A stretch of 64,000 nt of DNA from assembly GCA_022478985.1 (NCBI GenBank), contig JAKSZP010017354.1, positions 1 to 64,000 on the forward strand, read 5' to 3'. Below are positions 9,481 to 18,902 of the stretch, piece after piece (position 1 is the first letter of the stretch; each line of letters starts with the position of its first letter). The notes below the pieces were generated by a model. The model was not told the DNA's origin and did no database searches. It saw only the letters and a program-made list of their open reading frames with translations. The stretch comes from Massospora cicadina. Lineage: Eukaryota; Entomophthoromycota; Entomophthoromycetes; Entomophthorales; Entomophthoraceae. The translations under genes and the position numbers were made by a program.

Positions 9481-11100
9481 ATGATTCCACCAAGTATGAT
9501 TCTGCCTCAACTTCCTAAGTCCACGGTACATACGCCAGTGCCCATGCCTTTGGAAAATGCAGCAGAATATAGCATGTTTAGGAAGGTAGTCCTTTCTCAG
9601 CCATTATCAGCTGTTTATGCTGTTGTTCTCACTAAGAGTGCCCTAAATCAGGAGGACTTATCCAGGGGTTATCACGTGAAGGATGAGATGGTGTGGTTTC
9701 AGGGACGCCTATGGGTTCCTGCTGGACCACTGCGCCTGGAGATCATCCAGGACCATCATGACGGAATCACTGTTGGTCATTCTGGGAAAGCAAAAACCTT
9801 GGAGTTGATATGACGCACTTACAATTGGAAGGGCTTGCCTGTTCAGGTAGGGCGGTACTGCAAAGAGTGCCTGATCTGCAATCAGATGAAACCCAATTGG
9901 CAACCTTTAGCAGGGTTGCTGGTACCAGTACAAAAGGCTGAAGGGCCCTGGACTTCCCTATCAGTGGATTTCATTTTGGAGTTACCCATTTCAGATGGGT
10001 ATGATGCAATCATGGTGGTGGTAGACCGCTTTACAAAGTTCGCCCACTTTATTCCTTGCAGAACAACTATAACTGCCACTGAAATGGCCAGGCTCTTTGT
10101 CACCCATGTATTTGCGCTTCATGGGGTTCCTCAAGAAATCATTAGTGACTGGGGACCCCAGTTCACCTCCATCTTTTGGGAAGAGTTGTGTAAGACTCTT
10201 CAGATCTGCCCCTGCCATTCAACTGCTTATCACCCTCAATCAGATGGGCAGACTGAGCGAGTGAATCAGTGATTGGAACAATTTCTGCGTTGTTACACCA
10301 CCGCAGACCATTCAGATTGGGTTCTTCACCTTCCCATGGCCCAGTTTAGTTACAACACTTTGCATTCATCAATCAGTTGTTCAACTTTTTATGCTAACCA
10401 CAGCTTTAACCCTGCGTTTAACATGGAGCCCAGCTGTGGTTCCAAAGTGGAAGTGGTGCTGGACTTTGCTAAGACTCTCAAGAAGGTCCATCAAGGGGTG
10501 TCCACAAGTTTGGAGGCGGCTATGCTGGTTTATAAAGGAAAATGCCAATGGAAAGCGCTGAGTGGGTCCAGCATACAAGAGGGGATCTCATGATGCTTGA
10601 TGCTTGCAACATCCCTATCAAGCAGCCATGCAAAAAACTGGGTCCAAAGAGGATTAATCCTTACCGGGTAGTTAGAAAGGTTGGACATGCCTCATACCAG
10701 TTGGATCTTTCCTCCGCGTTTTGGATCTTCTCTGTCTTTCATAAAAGCAAGTTAACCTTGTTGGAGGGCCCTCCTCCTATGACCCCTAAGGCTTATCTTG
10801 TGGATGGGGCACTGAAATGGGAAGTGGCTGAAATAGTAGCCTCCCACTTGGTTAAGCAATGCCTTGAGTACTTGGTATCTTGAAAAGGGTTTGACGCAGC
10901 AGAGAACAGCTGGGTGCCAGCATGGGATTGTGTACATGTCCAAGACCTGATCAAATCATTTCATAATCATTTCCCTGAGGCTGCAGGATCTCAGCTGAAG
11001 CCAGCCATTGCTGCTATGAAGTTGCCGCCAGCACATAAGAGCTTCTCCTTAGCAAATGCCCCTGGAGGGGGGTGGAGCCCAAGAAGGAGGGAGAGGGTAA
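9481..11100 (+). pseudogene. Integrase with chromodomain of element B
   Basis: Zinc-binding part has DHHDGITVGHSG and CKECLICNQMK (HHCC). The catalytic core keeps D (9967-9969), D (10147-10149) and E (10255-10257) with 60 and 36 codon steps, i.e. DD35E. The usual SDRG is ISDWG here and in A. The C-terminal part has KKLGPKRINPYRV and a chromodomain (KWEVAEIVASHL, LEYLVS, SWVPAWDCVHV). Breaks: TGA at 9811-9813 and 10270-10272, frameshift near 10540, TGA at 10881-10883. The frame would read on into the 3' LTR. A purine-rich tract (11082-11100) ends at the LTR. Confidence 0.9.
11082..11100 (+). promoter_or_regulatory. Polypurine tract of element B
   Basis: AGAAGGAGGGAGAGGGTAA lies directly before the 3' LTR (TGTCATGG at 11101). 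Plus-strand DNA priming site by position and composition. The same GAGAGGGTAA precedes LTR A and GAAAGGGTAA precedes the 3' LTR of F. Confidence 0.8.
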
Positions 11101-11651
11101 TGTCATGGTTGAATGACATAATAGTAGGCACTGATTCTAGAGATAAGGCTGGGTGACAGGAGGCCCAAAAGATGAAACTTTAGGCTCTCCCTGACCTAAA
11201 GCACACCTTAGATCAACGCTGGGTGCAAGCCAAGCATGCCCAGGTTGATACTAATGGGGTGCAAAACGCCCAGCCTCCTATCTTGGCCCAGGCATTGAAA
11301 CAAACAGTTTACATTTTAAATGAAGATGGTTCAATTCACTTGGTTGGAGAGCAAGGTTCGAGTCCCACTCCAGCTATGAAATTTAGAGTTCAGGTAAAAT
11401 AAGGCTTCAATTTATTAATCGAGTGAAGGCACTTTTGGTGTATTTTACCAAAACGGATGAAAGCGTCTGTTTATTGGAGTGTCAAGGCTTGGGCGCACTT
11501 CCACAGAACCTGAATTTCCCCATCCCATTTTAAATATGTTTTTGTGACCAACATTCCTTGTTGATCAACTTTCTTAAATAAAACCCCCATTATTTTACAT
11601 TTTTCAATGGTTCCTTGGGCAAACTTGGTGGTAGACCTCTTTCTCTTGACA
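11101..11651 (+). repeat. 3' LTR of element B with internal deletion (551 bp)
   Basis: Matches the 5' LTR from TGTCATGG to GACCTCTTT, then jumps to the terminal CTCTTGACA, losing about 340 bp. CTCTT is present at both sides of the join, suggesting a deletion between short repeats. The target duplication GTGGA follows at once, so the LTR end is intact. Confidence 0.9.
11530..11570 (+). promoter_or_regulatory. TATA-like box and self-primer, LTR B 3' copy
   Basis: TTAAATA at 11530-11536 and GTTGATCAACT at 11560-11570, 30 bp apart as in the 5' copy. This copy is the perfect 11/11 complement of the site at 6063-6073. Confidence 0.75.
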
Positions 11652-11656
11652 GTGGA

Positions 11657-12290
11657 GAAGGAACTTTTTTTCAGATATAATCAAGTACATGAACCTGCAG
11701 AAGGCATGGTGGGGTATGTGGCCTCAGTATTAAGAGTGGCCAAATATCCCACCCTCTTTTTTGATTCCCAAACCAATTCTGTGTGCAGGCTTGAGCTAGA
11801 TGATGAGAACTTTGGTGAAGTGTTGTCATTATCTTCAATAAATAAAGACCATTCAGGGTATTTTCTATTGACTGCCACCCTCTCCTCGCCTTTAGGGAAA
11901 CTCACCACTACTATTTTGGTGGATACTGGCGCTACTGGAAACTATATGGACCAGTACTTAGCCGACTATCTTGGGCTGAGTTACTTGCCAGGTGATGTGG
12001 TTAGAGGAGGGGCGTCCCAAGGTATTCCCACTATGAAGATCATTGGAACAGTGGATTATCAGGTTGACAAGTACCGCTTGTCTGATCACTTCAGTGCAAT
12101 CAAAAACATTCTGTTCCCTATCATTTTGGGTGTGGAATGGTGGCTGAAGTTTGACGTAAGAACCAACTTGAAGGAGAATACCTTGTCTCTCACCATGAAG
12201 AATGGTCGCACATTTGTTGTGCCTTTATCTGAAGAAAACACCCCAGGAAACTTGCCCCATTGGCCCCACCGTATCCCTTGTCACCTTGCC
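11657..12290 (+). pseudogene. Protease region of element A (right of B)
   Basis: Continues A's pol directly after the right GTGGA duplication. The frame carries VGYVASVLRVAKYP, then TTILVDTGATGNYMD with the aspartic-protease DTG at 11922-11930, then FPIILGVEWWLKFDVRTNL. Unlike B there is no stop inside the domain. A 1-nt insertion relative to B near 12242 happens to join this frame to the RT N-terminus. The part upstream of B (4627-5166) would have formed the N-terminal end of the same frame. Confidence 0.88.
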
Positions 12291-13700
12291 TCAATGCAGA
12301 GGCCCTCAGTGGAAATTCCTATCCCTTCTTGCTTGGAGGGTTTGGAATACTCTTTTGATGCAGCATCTGCCAACGCACTCCCTGAGCACTCTGAGTTTGA
12401 TTGTGACTTCAAGCTTACAGTGGATCTAGTGCGTATCTCTTCTCCTATTTACCCTTTAACTGTCTGGGAGGAAGATGCGTTGAATGTATGGGTGAAAGAA
12501 CAGTTATCCAAGGGTGCGATTTTTCAGCGTACCTCTCCTGTATGCTCCCCTTACTCTTTGTGGAGAAGTCTGATGGTACCTTATGCCCATGCGTAGACTA
12601 TGGTAACCTTAACAACGTTACTGTACCAGACCTCCACCCCATCCCTTTGGATTCGCAGATTGCACATTATGTGGAGAAGGCGAAGGTCTTCTCCAAGTTG
12701 GATTGCCTCAACGCGTTCAATCAGATTCAGATTAAAAAGGGACAAGAGTGGTTGACCGCATTCTGTACCAAAAAGGGATCTTCTAGTTTTGGGTCATTCC
12801 CTTTGGGCTTAAGAATTCTCCTGCTATCTTCTAACGCCGCATTGATGTAGCGTTGGGGACCTGTTAGGGGTATGCGCGGTCGCTTACATGGATGATATCC
12901 TGGTGTTTTCCCCTGATCAGGAGTCCTATGCAGTTCACCTTTGGCAAGTGGTGGAGCTGTTAAAGGCAGCCCGCCTTACGTTGAAGATTTCAAAGTGCGA
13001 GTTCTTTAAGTCCCAGGTCACATTTCTGGGCAACGTCATGTTTGACCAAGGACACATGATAACTCCAGACAAGGAGAAGGCAATTTGTGAGTGGCCTACC
13101 CCTACCTCAGTTAAGGAATTAAGGAGCTTTTTGGGGACGTGCACGTTCCTCAAGAAGTTCACTCCCAATCTGTCTGAGGTAGCGGCTCCCCTATACAAGG
13201 CTAGCGGTGCCAAGGTGCTTCAGTGGTCCCCCACTTTGGAGGATGCTTTTGAAGCAGTGAAGTGCACCCTATTATCCACTACTGTTCTTCGCCATGTTGA
13301 CCCTTCCAAGGAGTTCATTGTGTCAACTGATGCCTCCAACTTCAACATAGCGGCCGCCTTGTTACAAGTAGGCGAATATGGGATAGAGCATCTGGTATGA
13401 TATTTTTCTAGGAAGATGTCTTTGCCAGAGTTGAATTATGATGTTTACGACAAGGAGTTACTAGCAGTGGTGGAGGCGTTGACTTATTGGCGTCACCACT
13501 TGCATGGCTCTAACCAACCATTCTGCATACGTACAGACCACCGTGACTTTCTGTACTACCGCGCGCCCCATGTCCTAACCCCACGGCAGACCCATTGGCA
13601 TGAGACCCTTGCCCAATTCGCATTCACATATGAGTTCACCAAGGGCAAGGATAATGGTTTGGCGGATGCTTTGAGCTGCAACCCTGCTTTAGCCCCATAC
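12291..13700 (+). pseudogene. Reverse transcriptase-RNase H region of element A
   Basis: RT N-terminus ([20 protein letters not shown]) stays in the protease frame to ~12545. One base is then missing and the palm (LLFVEKSDGTLCPCVDYGNL, KVFSKLDCLNAFNQIQIKKG) continues in another frame. A second shift near 12785-12850 precedes the intact active site YMDD (12885-12896). Then come KSQVTFLGNVMFDQGHM, PTPTSVKELRSFLG and RNase H (STDASNFNIAAALLQVG, YDKELLAVVEALTYWR). A single TGA at 13398-13400 replaces a glycine. The A and B frameshifts in the palm are at different bases. Confidence 0.9.
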
Positions 13701-15231
13701 CCCAAGGAGGTAAAAGTGCACAACACTCAGGTTATGATCCCTCCAAGTAAAATTATGTCATTGCTTCCCTCTCCCCTGGATAACGGGCCAGCGCTTGCAC
13801 CTCTGGATAACGCGGAGGAATATGGTATGTTCAGAAAGGTCGTCCTCTCTCAGCCTCTGTCAGGCGAATATGCCATGGTCCTTGCAAAAAGCGCTTCAAA
13901 TCAAGAGGATCTATCCAGAGGCTATCACATAAAGGATGAGATGGTGTGGTTTCAGGGGCGCCTTTGGGTACCTGCTGGACTCATGATGGAATCACCATCG
14001 GTCATCTGGGGAAAGCAAAGACCTTGGAGTTGATACGCCGCACCTACAATTGGAAGGGCCTTCCTGCTCAGGTGGGGCGGTATTGTAAGGAGTGTCTGGT
14101 GTGCAGCCAGATGAAACCCAATTGTCAACCTTTATCATGGTTGTTAGTACCAGTTTAAAAGGCTGATGGGTCCTGGACTTCCCTCTCAGTTGATTTCATT
14201 GTGGAGCTACCTGTCTCTGATGGTTATGATGCCATCATGGTGGTGGTGGACCGGTTTACAAAGTTTTCCCACTTCATTACTTGTAGAACCACGATAACCG
14301 CAGTGGAAATGGCTAGGCTTTTCGTCACCCATGTGTTTGCACTTCATGGGGTTCCCCAAGAGATTATCAGTGACTGGGGACCCCAATTCACTTCCATTTT
14401 TTGGGAAGAGCTGTGTAAGACTCTTCAGAGTCGCCCTTGCCATTCAACTGCCTATCATACCCAATCAGATGGGCAGACAGAACGAGTGAAACAATGCTTG
14501 GAACAGTTTCTGCGGTGTTACACCGCTGCAGATCATTCAGATTGGGCTTCTCACCTTCCCATGGCCCAATTTAGTTACAACAATACCTTGCACTCTTTAA
14601 TCAGCTGTTCCCCATTTTTCGCCAGCCATGGCTTTAACCCCGCCTTTAACATGGAGCCCAGCTGTGGGTCAAAGGTTGAAGCAGTGGTGGACTTTGCCAA
14701 GACCATCAAGAAGGTCCATCAGGGGGTTTCCACAAGCTTGGAGGCGGCTATGCAGGTATATAAGGAGAACGCTGATGGGAAGCGCAGAGTGGGTCCCACA
14801 TACAAGGAAGGGGATCTTGTGATGCTTGATGCTCGTAATATCCCAATCAAGCAGCCATGTAAGAAGCTGGGACCAAAGAGGATTGGGCCTTACCGCGTTG
14901 TTAAAAAGGTGGGCCATGCCTCATACCAGCTAAATCTCACCCCCTCATTCCGTATCTTTTCTGTGTTTCATGAGAGTAAACTGACGTTGTTTGGGGCCCC
15001 TCACCAGAGACTCCTGAGGCCTATCTCATGGATGGGGTGCCAGAGTGGGAGGTGGAAGAAATAGTTGCCTCACGCCGCGTCAAAAGAAGACTTGAATACC
15101 TGGTGTCCTGGAAGGGCTTTGACATGGCCAAAAACAGTTGGGTCCCAGCATGCGACTATGTGCATGCCCAAGATATAATTGATTTTTTCACCAGCGGTTT
15201 CCTCAGGCTGCCAGATCCCAACCCCAACTAA
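13701..15231 (+). pseudogene. Integrase with chromodomain of element A
   Basis: A 29-nt deletion near 13981 removes the first zinc-binding histidines that B retains; GRYCKECLVCSQMK follows. TAA at 14156-14158 replaces a CAA codon seen in B. The core keeps D (14192-14194), D (14372-14374) and E (14480-14482), the DD35E spacing, with ISDWG for the usual SDRG. The C-terminal part has KKLGPKRIGPYRVVKKVGHA. After a frameshift near 14995 comes a well-preserved chromodomain, WEVEEIVASRRVKRRLEYLV to DYVHAQDIIDFF, ending at TAA 15229-15231. Chromodomains are thought to steer integration to chromatin marks. Confidence 0.92.
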
Positions 15232-15310
15232 CCGTTGCTGCCATGAAGTTGGCCCCCGCCCATAAGAACTTTTCCTTGGCGCAAGCCCCTGGAGGGGTTG
15301 AGCCCTGTTG

Positions 15311-15324
15311 GGAGGAGAGGGTAA
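15311..15324 (+). promoter_or_regulatory. Polypurine tract of element A
   Basis: GGAGGAGAGGGTAA ends exactly at the 3' LTR start TGTCATG. Same sequence type as in B. Confidence 0.8.
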
Positions 15325-15544
15325 TGTCATGTGAACATGACATAATAGTGAGGATTAACCCTAAAGACAAGGCTGGGCGCCTGGAGGCCCAGAAGGTGAA
15401 GTTGCAGGCCCTTCCTGACCTGAAGAACACCCCAGTCCAACGCTGGGTCTGGGCAAAATATGCCCAGGTTGGGACCAGTGGTGCGCCAAACGCCCAGCCC
15501 CTGACAGCAGCTCAAGCGTTAAAATGAACTACCTACCATATTAA

Positions 15545-15599
15545 GGCGGATGTTTCAGTTTGCTTAGTTTTGGAACAAGGGTTCAAAACCCGTTCCGCC
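15545..15599 (+). other. tRNA-like hairpin inside LTR A (3' copy)
   Basis: GGCGGA (15545-15550) pairs perfectly with TCCGCC (15594-15599) around a T-arm-like GGGTTCAAAACCC (15579-15591). Better preserved than the 5' copy. Confidence 0.4.
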
Positions 15600-15754
15600 T
15601 ATGAAATAACGCGCTTGGGTCAAATTCAACTTCAGTCAATAACTTAAGTGAAGTTGGTTTCAGCCTATTTTACTAACACAGATGGAAGTATCGCCCTATT
15701 GGTGAGCCGCTGCTTGGGCCCACTGCGGCATAACCCCAATTTCCCCATCCAAGC

Positions 15755-15796
15755 TTAAATACATTTTCCAAGACCAACATTCCTTGTTGGTTGACT
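15755..15796 (+). promoter_or_regulatory. TATA-like box and self-primer, LTR A 3' copy
   Basis: TTAAATA (15755-15761) and GTTGGTTGACT (15786-15796), 31 bp apart, identical to the 5' LTR and fully complementary to 4615-4625. Confidence 0.75.
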
Positions 15797-16180
15797 TCCT
15801 GAATAAACCTATCCCCCATTTTAAGTCATTTTTTATTTTATGATATTCTGAACGCTCCTGTGCACGAGTCTCTTTGAGGAGGTCTCACGTTCCATTACAC
15901 TTGCCATTGCAAGTACCATTAAGCTCTCCCCTCATGCACCGTTTGTCTGCCCAGGATCCCTCCAACCTGGGTCACCTAACCTCATTAATATATGCACCGC
16001 GTCGCCCTTCTATGAGGTTTTATTATAAAATTTGCAATATTATGCCTCAGCGGTTATTTCTTCAGCACCCTCTGCTGGGCTCTAATCCCTCTGGCATTAA
16101 CAACTAGTTCCCTGGCATTGGGCCTGTGCACTGAGCACCGCCATTCTGGGAACTGGAGAGTTATAGACGCTCTCCTTACA

Positions 16181-16370
16181 CTAAATAAATATGTGATGTA
16201 AGACTTAAAGCCCATCTTTCATACTAGATTCCAGTCATATAACCAAGGCCAGATGTGGAAAAGGAAGGGCACAGGTTAAGCTGCTTGAGCAAAGGAAGTC
16301 CAGTATCTGACTGGAGAATGGGCAATCCATCACCATTGGGGGTGATATTCTTGAGCACGATTTATGGTAG
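16181..16370. other. No feature recognised
   Basis: Short unique-looking spacer between LTR A and the next direct-repeat pair. No coding or RNA motif seen. Confidence 0.5.
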
Positions 16371-17527
16371 TGTCAATCACCTATAATTAGTGTAATAATC
16401 AGGAAATTGAGTAAGGATTGACAGACACTGTCTTTCAATGGTTGCTGGATGAGGATTACTAAAAAAGATACAGTCAGAGCCCTCAAACAGGACAAACACC
16501 ATATACAAAATTATAATCCTTTGTTTAATCTGGCGTCTTATAAAGTGTACCCATATATAAGAGAGTTATAAAATTGGAAGTAAGCAACTGGGTGTCGTCC
16601 ACAGGGAGCTGTTGCGCGTAAGCAATGTCCTTATAAGTCCTAAGGTTTATCCATGACGTCTCAGGTGACTGATATCTGATTTTTAAATAAAGTTTTTAGC
16701 ACTAAGTGGTCCCACTTTTTAATGAAGTTAATGTTGGGTATATTATAATTTAACTTGGATTTATAATTATTTTACTGGGGATTATAAAAGATAAAGTTAT
16801 GGGGGTGGAAGGCGAGTTGGTAGGGCATACAGCTAACAACCTGAAGGTTGCAGGTTTAATTCCGCCCTTTGCACATCGATTGAGGTGCCAGCTGAAGGAA
16901 GCTATTGGCGGATATTAGGTCTAATAACACTAAAACCTTACCCATGATGGAACAAGAAAGATCAGAATCCTGATCCAGAGGTGGAAAAAATTTCTACAAC
17001 AGAGTTGTCCCTGCTCAGGTTTCATATCAATGTTTACTTTCTTTCTTTCTTTTCAGTAATGTCCATCCACTGGTTGGCTTGCCTCAAATAAATAAATATA
17101 GAAGATAAAGTTACCTTAAGCATATTTGCCAGTTTGTTTAAGAAAGTTTAAACATGGGAAACTTGGGGACTATAAGATAGAGAGTTCCTGCGGAGTCTGC
17201 AGACAACTTGGTTCTTGGTGGGACTAATTCAATAATTTTGGCCTCTAAAATTCTTGTCTAAACCTGTTTTAGAAAGGCCAAAAGGTATCTCAAATGGTAT
17301 GAAACTTTTATATATAATTTCTATATTAACCTTCATTATGTTCTTGGTTTACCAAATCTTGGTCAGGCATTATCATTTCTGACATAATGCTGTTTCCTCA
17401 TTTAAAAATTTTTACTTAAATTTGGTGGAAAATCTTCGAGGGTCTTAGCCCTTTCAGAACACCTGTTTGACTTATTATCCCCCTTAGGGGAAATTAAGGC
17501 CATGTGGCAGTCAGGCATAGCCTTGAC
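16371..17527 (+). repeat. Left LTR-like repeat (interrupted by SINE)
   Basis: About 844 bp after subtracting the SINE and one target-site copy. Aligns with 18105-18902 at an estimated 65-75% identity by eye, so it is old. Confidence 0.55.
16800..17101 (+). mobile_element. tRNA-derived SINE, copy 1
   Basis: About 302 bp flanked by a perfect 12-bp target duplication AAGATAAAGTTA (16788-16799 and 17102-17113). The head is tRNA-like: box A GGCGAGTTGGTAG (16811-16823), an anticodon-arm-like CTAACAA, and box B GGTTTAATTCC (16853-16863), normally the internal RNA polymerase III promoter. The body is unrelated to tRNA, has a CTTT run near 17041-17053 and ends GTTGGCTTGCCTCAAATAAA (17073-17092) plus more AAAT repeats. 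The 3' end matches the SINE at 28824-29148, and both probably borrow it from a partner LINE. Confidence 0.88.
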
Positions 17528-18104
17528 AGTCATATCATCACCTCTTCTTTTATTAATCTCTGGAAGTAGCAGCGGTTGAAGTGATTGTCAGCTTAAGCCC
17601 TGCGGCACTCTCATGAGATACATGAGCAGTCAACGCAAAAGGTCCTTGCTGATGCAGATGAAGGCGCCTTAGAAACCAATCTGATAGTTAGGTTTTTCTT
17701 AACCTGCTGACAGAGCTAGATGACTTCTTGGAATAGGGTCCAAAGCTTCTGGATATAAACATCTAGGAAACCTGGTCTTCTTTCTGGTGATCAAGGTGAG
17801 ACAGGTAACGTTTGGGGCGCAGGTGTAGTGGGTGCAATGAGAGTTATAAGAGTTGTAGTCCTTGCCCTGGGATGGTCACAAAAAGAAGTTTTTGGAGTGG
17901 GCATGTCATTGAGTTTGGTAATGGGCGAGCCTTTACAAACCAACCCTGACTGAAATCAGAGGTATTTTATAGGGTGAACTAATGGACATTGAGCCCCCAC
18001 TTGAAGAGTGGTTGACAACCTATCTGTAACAGGTGCATGAGGATGGCTGTTAGGATCTAGCAACAGTCTCAGATGGGGGCCTATTTTAAATCATGAATCT
18101 AAAT

Positions 18105-18902
18105 TGTTGCCCACAAAAATAGGGTAATTGGGTAAAACCTTCTTTTAATGTGATAGAAACTATCTTCCAATGGTTTCTGGGTAAGGATTTAACATGGTAT
18201 AGTCAGAACACCTAAACAGAATAGATCACTATGTATGAAATTGTGGTTCCAATGGCTAAACTAACGTGATATATGGAGTACCTATATCAAAGAAAGTCCT
18301 AAGCTGAATGTAAGCAGTTGGGTTTTGTCCCTAGAAAGCTGTTACATGTAAGCGACGGCCTTTTAAAGCTCTAAGATGTAATCCATGCCGTCTCAAGCGC
18401 CATATAATGATTTTTAAGTTATAAATTATTTTAGAATCTTTAAAACTATTATCATGTCTTTAAATGTTTTTTGGGAAATATAGATGAAGTTTCCTTAAGC
18501 ATTTTTTACTTTTTAATTAAATACAGTAAACACATGAAACTTGTAGAATATAGTTGGGAGAGTTATCACATAGCCATGGACATCTTGGCCCTTAATGAGA
18601 TTATTTTAAGAATCTTGCCTCTAAAATTTTCATCTAGAGCCATTCTAGAACAGCTGACAAGTATCTAGGCTCTACAAATCTTTAATTAGCTTATTTATAT
18701 TAAACCTCAATTCATTCTTGAATCTATTAATTTTTGGTCACATTTTACCATCTCCAGCATAATATTGTCTCCTCATATTTACATTTAATTTAAATTTGGG
18801 GGCCAATCTCTAAGGGTCTAATCCCTCACAGACCATCTGTTTGTCCTTAGTATTCTCTTAGTGTAAACTAAGGCTATGTGGCGGTCAGGGGTAGTCTTGA
18901 CC
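18105..18902 (+). repeat. Right LTR-like repeat
   Basis: Partner of 16371-17527, without a SINE, ending TTGACC. The absence of the SINE here shows that the SINE entered after the two repeats existed. Confidence 0.55.

Larger units (their letters stand above)
5172..11651 (+). mobile_element. Ty3/gypsy chromovirus element B, inserted in element A
   Basis: LTRs at 5172-6060 and 11101-11651 are flanked by a perfect 5-bp target duplication GTGGA (5167-5171 and 11652-11656). Sequence of A stops at the left duplication and resumes at the right one, as judged by alignment with B's own copy of that region near 7395. The LTRs differ at only about 14 of ~520 shared positions, so B is younger than A, as nesting requires. 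Pol is homologous to A's throughout, with several stop codons and frameshifts. No gag motif is seen. Confidence 0.93.
3756..16180 (+). mobile_element. Ty3/gypsy chromovirus element A, interrupted by element B
   Basis: Bounded by two ~857-bp LTRs (3756-4612 and 15325-16180) starting TGTCA and ending TTATA/TTACA. After removing B, the internal region holds a short leader, protease, RT, RNase H, integrase and a chromodomain, the order of chromoviruses. No gag is recognisable. Compared with B, A lacks roughly 0.8 kb between leader and protease. The 5-bp flanks (AAGAA at 3751-3755, CTAAA at 16181-16185) do not match, unlike those of B. The pol genes carry several frameshifts and stops, so the element is dead. 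Confidence 0.9.
15325..16180 (+). repeat. 3' LTR of element A
   Basis: 856 bp, partner of 3756-4612. Ends CTCCTTACA. It keeps CpG at many positions lost in the 5' copy, for example around 15488, 15594, 15725 and 15998-16003. Confidence 0.9.
16371..18902 (+). mobile_element. Small non-autonomous LTR element or LTR pair
   Basis: Two direct repeats, 16371-17527 (holding a SINE) and 18105-18902, flank a 577-bp segment without coding capacity. Shared landmarks: CTATCTTCCAATGGTTTCTGG/CTGTCTTTCAATGGTTGCTGG, the TAAGCA..TGGGT.TCGTCC block, TTCCTTAAGCA, CCTCTAAAATT, and the end CATGTGGC.GTCAGG...TTGAC. The first repeat runs TGTCA to TTGACA, LTR-like. Flanking 5-mers do not match, so target duplication is unproven. 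Orientation is uncertain. A pair of neighbouring solo LTRs is the alternative. Confidence 0.5.

Noticed and set aside
8270..12560. A and B seemed to share the same -1 frameshift in the RT palm, which would suggest programmed frameshifting or a defective master copy.
   Set aside because: Aligning the nucleotides shows two different single-base losses about 15 nt apart: B lost a base in ACCTC-CCTG, A lost one after TGCTCCCC. They are independent lesions and no slippery site is shared.
8420..14158. Repeat-induced point mutation (RIP) as the cause of the stops in A and B.
   Set aside because: Some stops are C-to-T type (for example CAG to TAG, CAA to TAA), but others need different changes (GGA to TGA, TGC to TGA, GAG to TAG) and several breaks are indels. 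Ordinary decay with CpG loss fits better. A dinucleotide-based RIP index would settle it.
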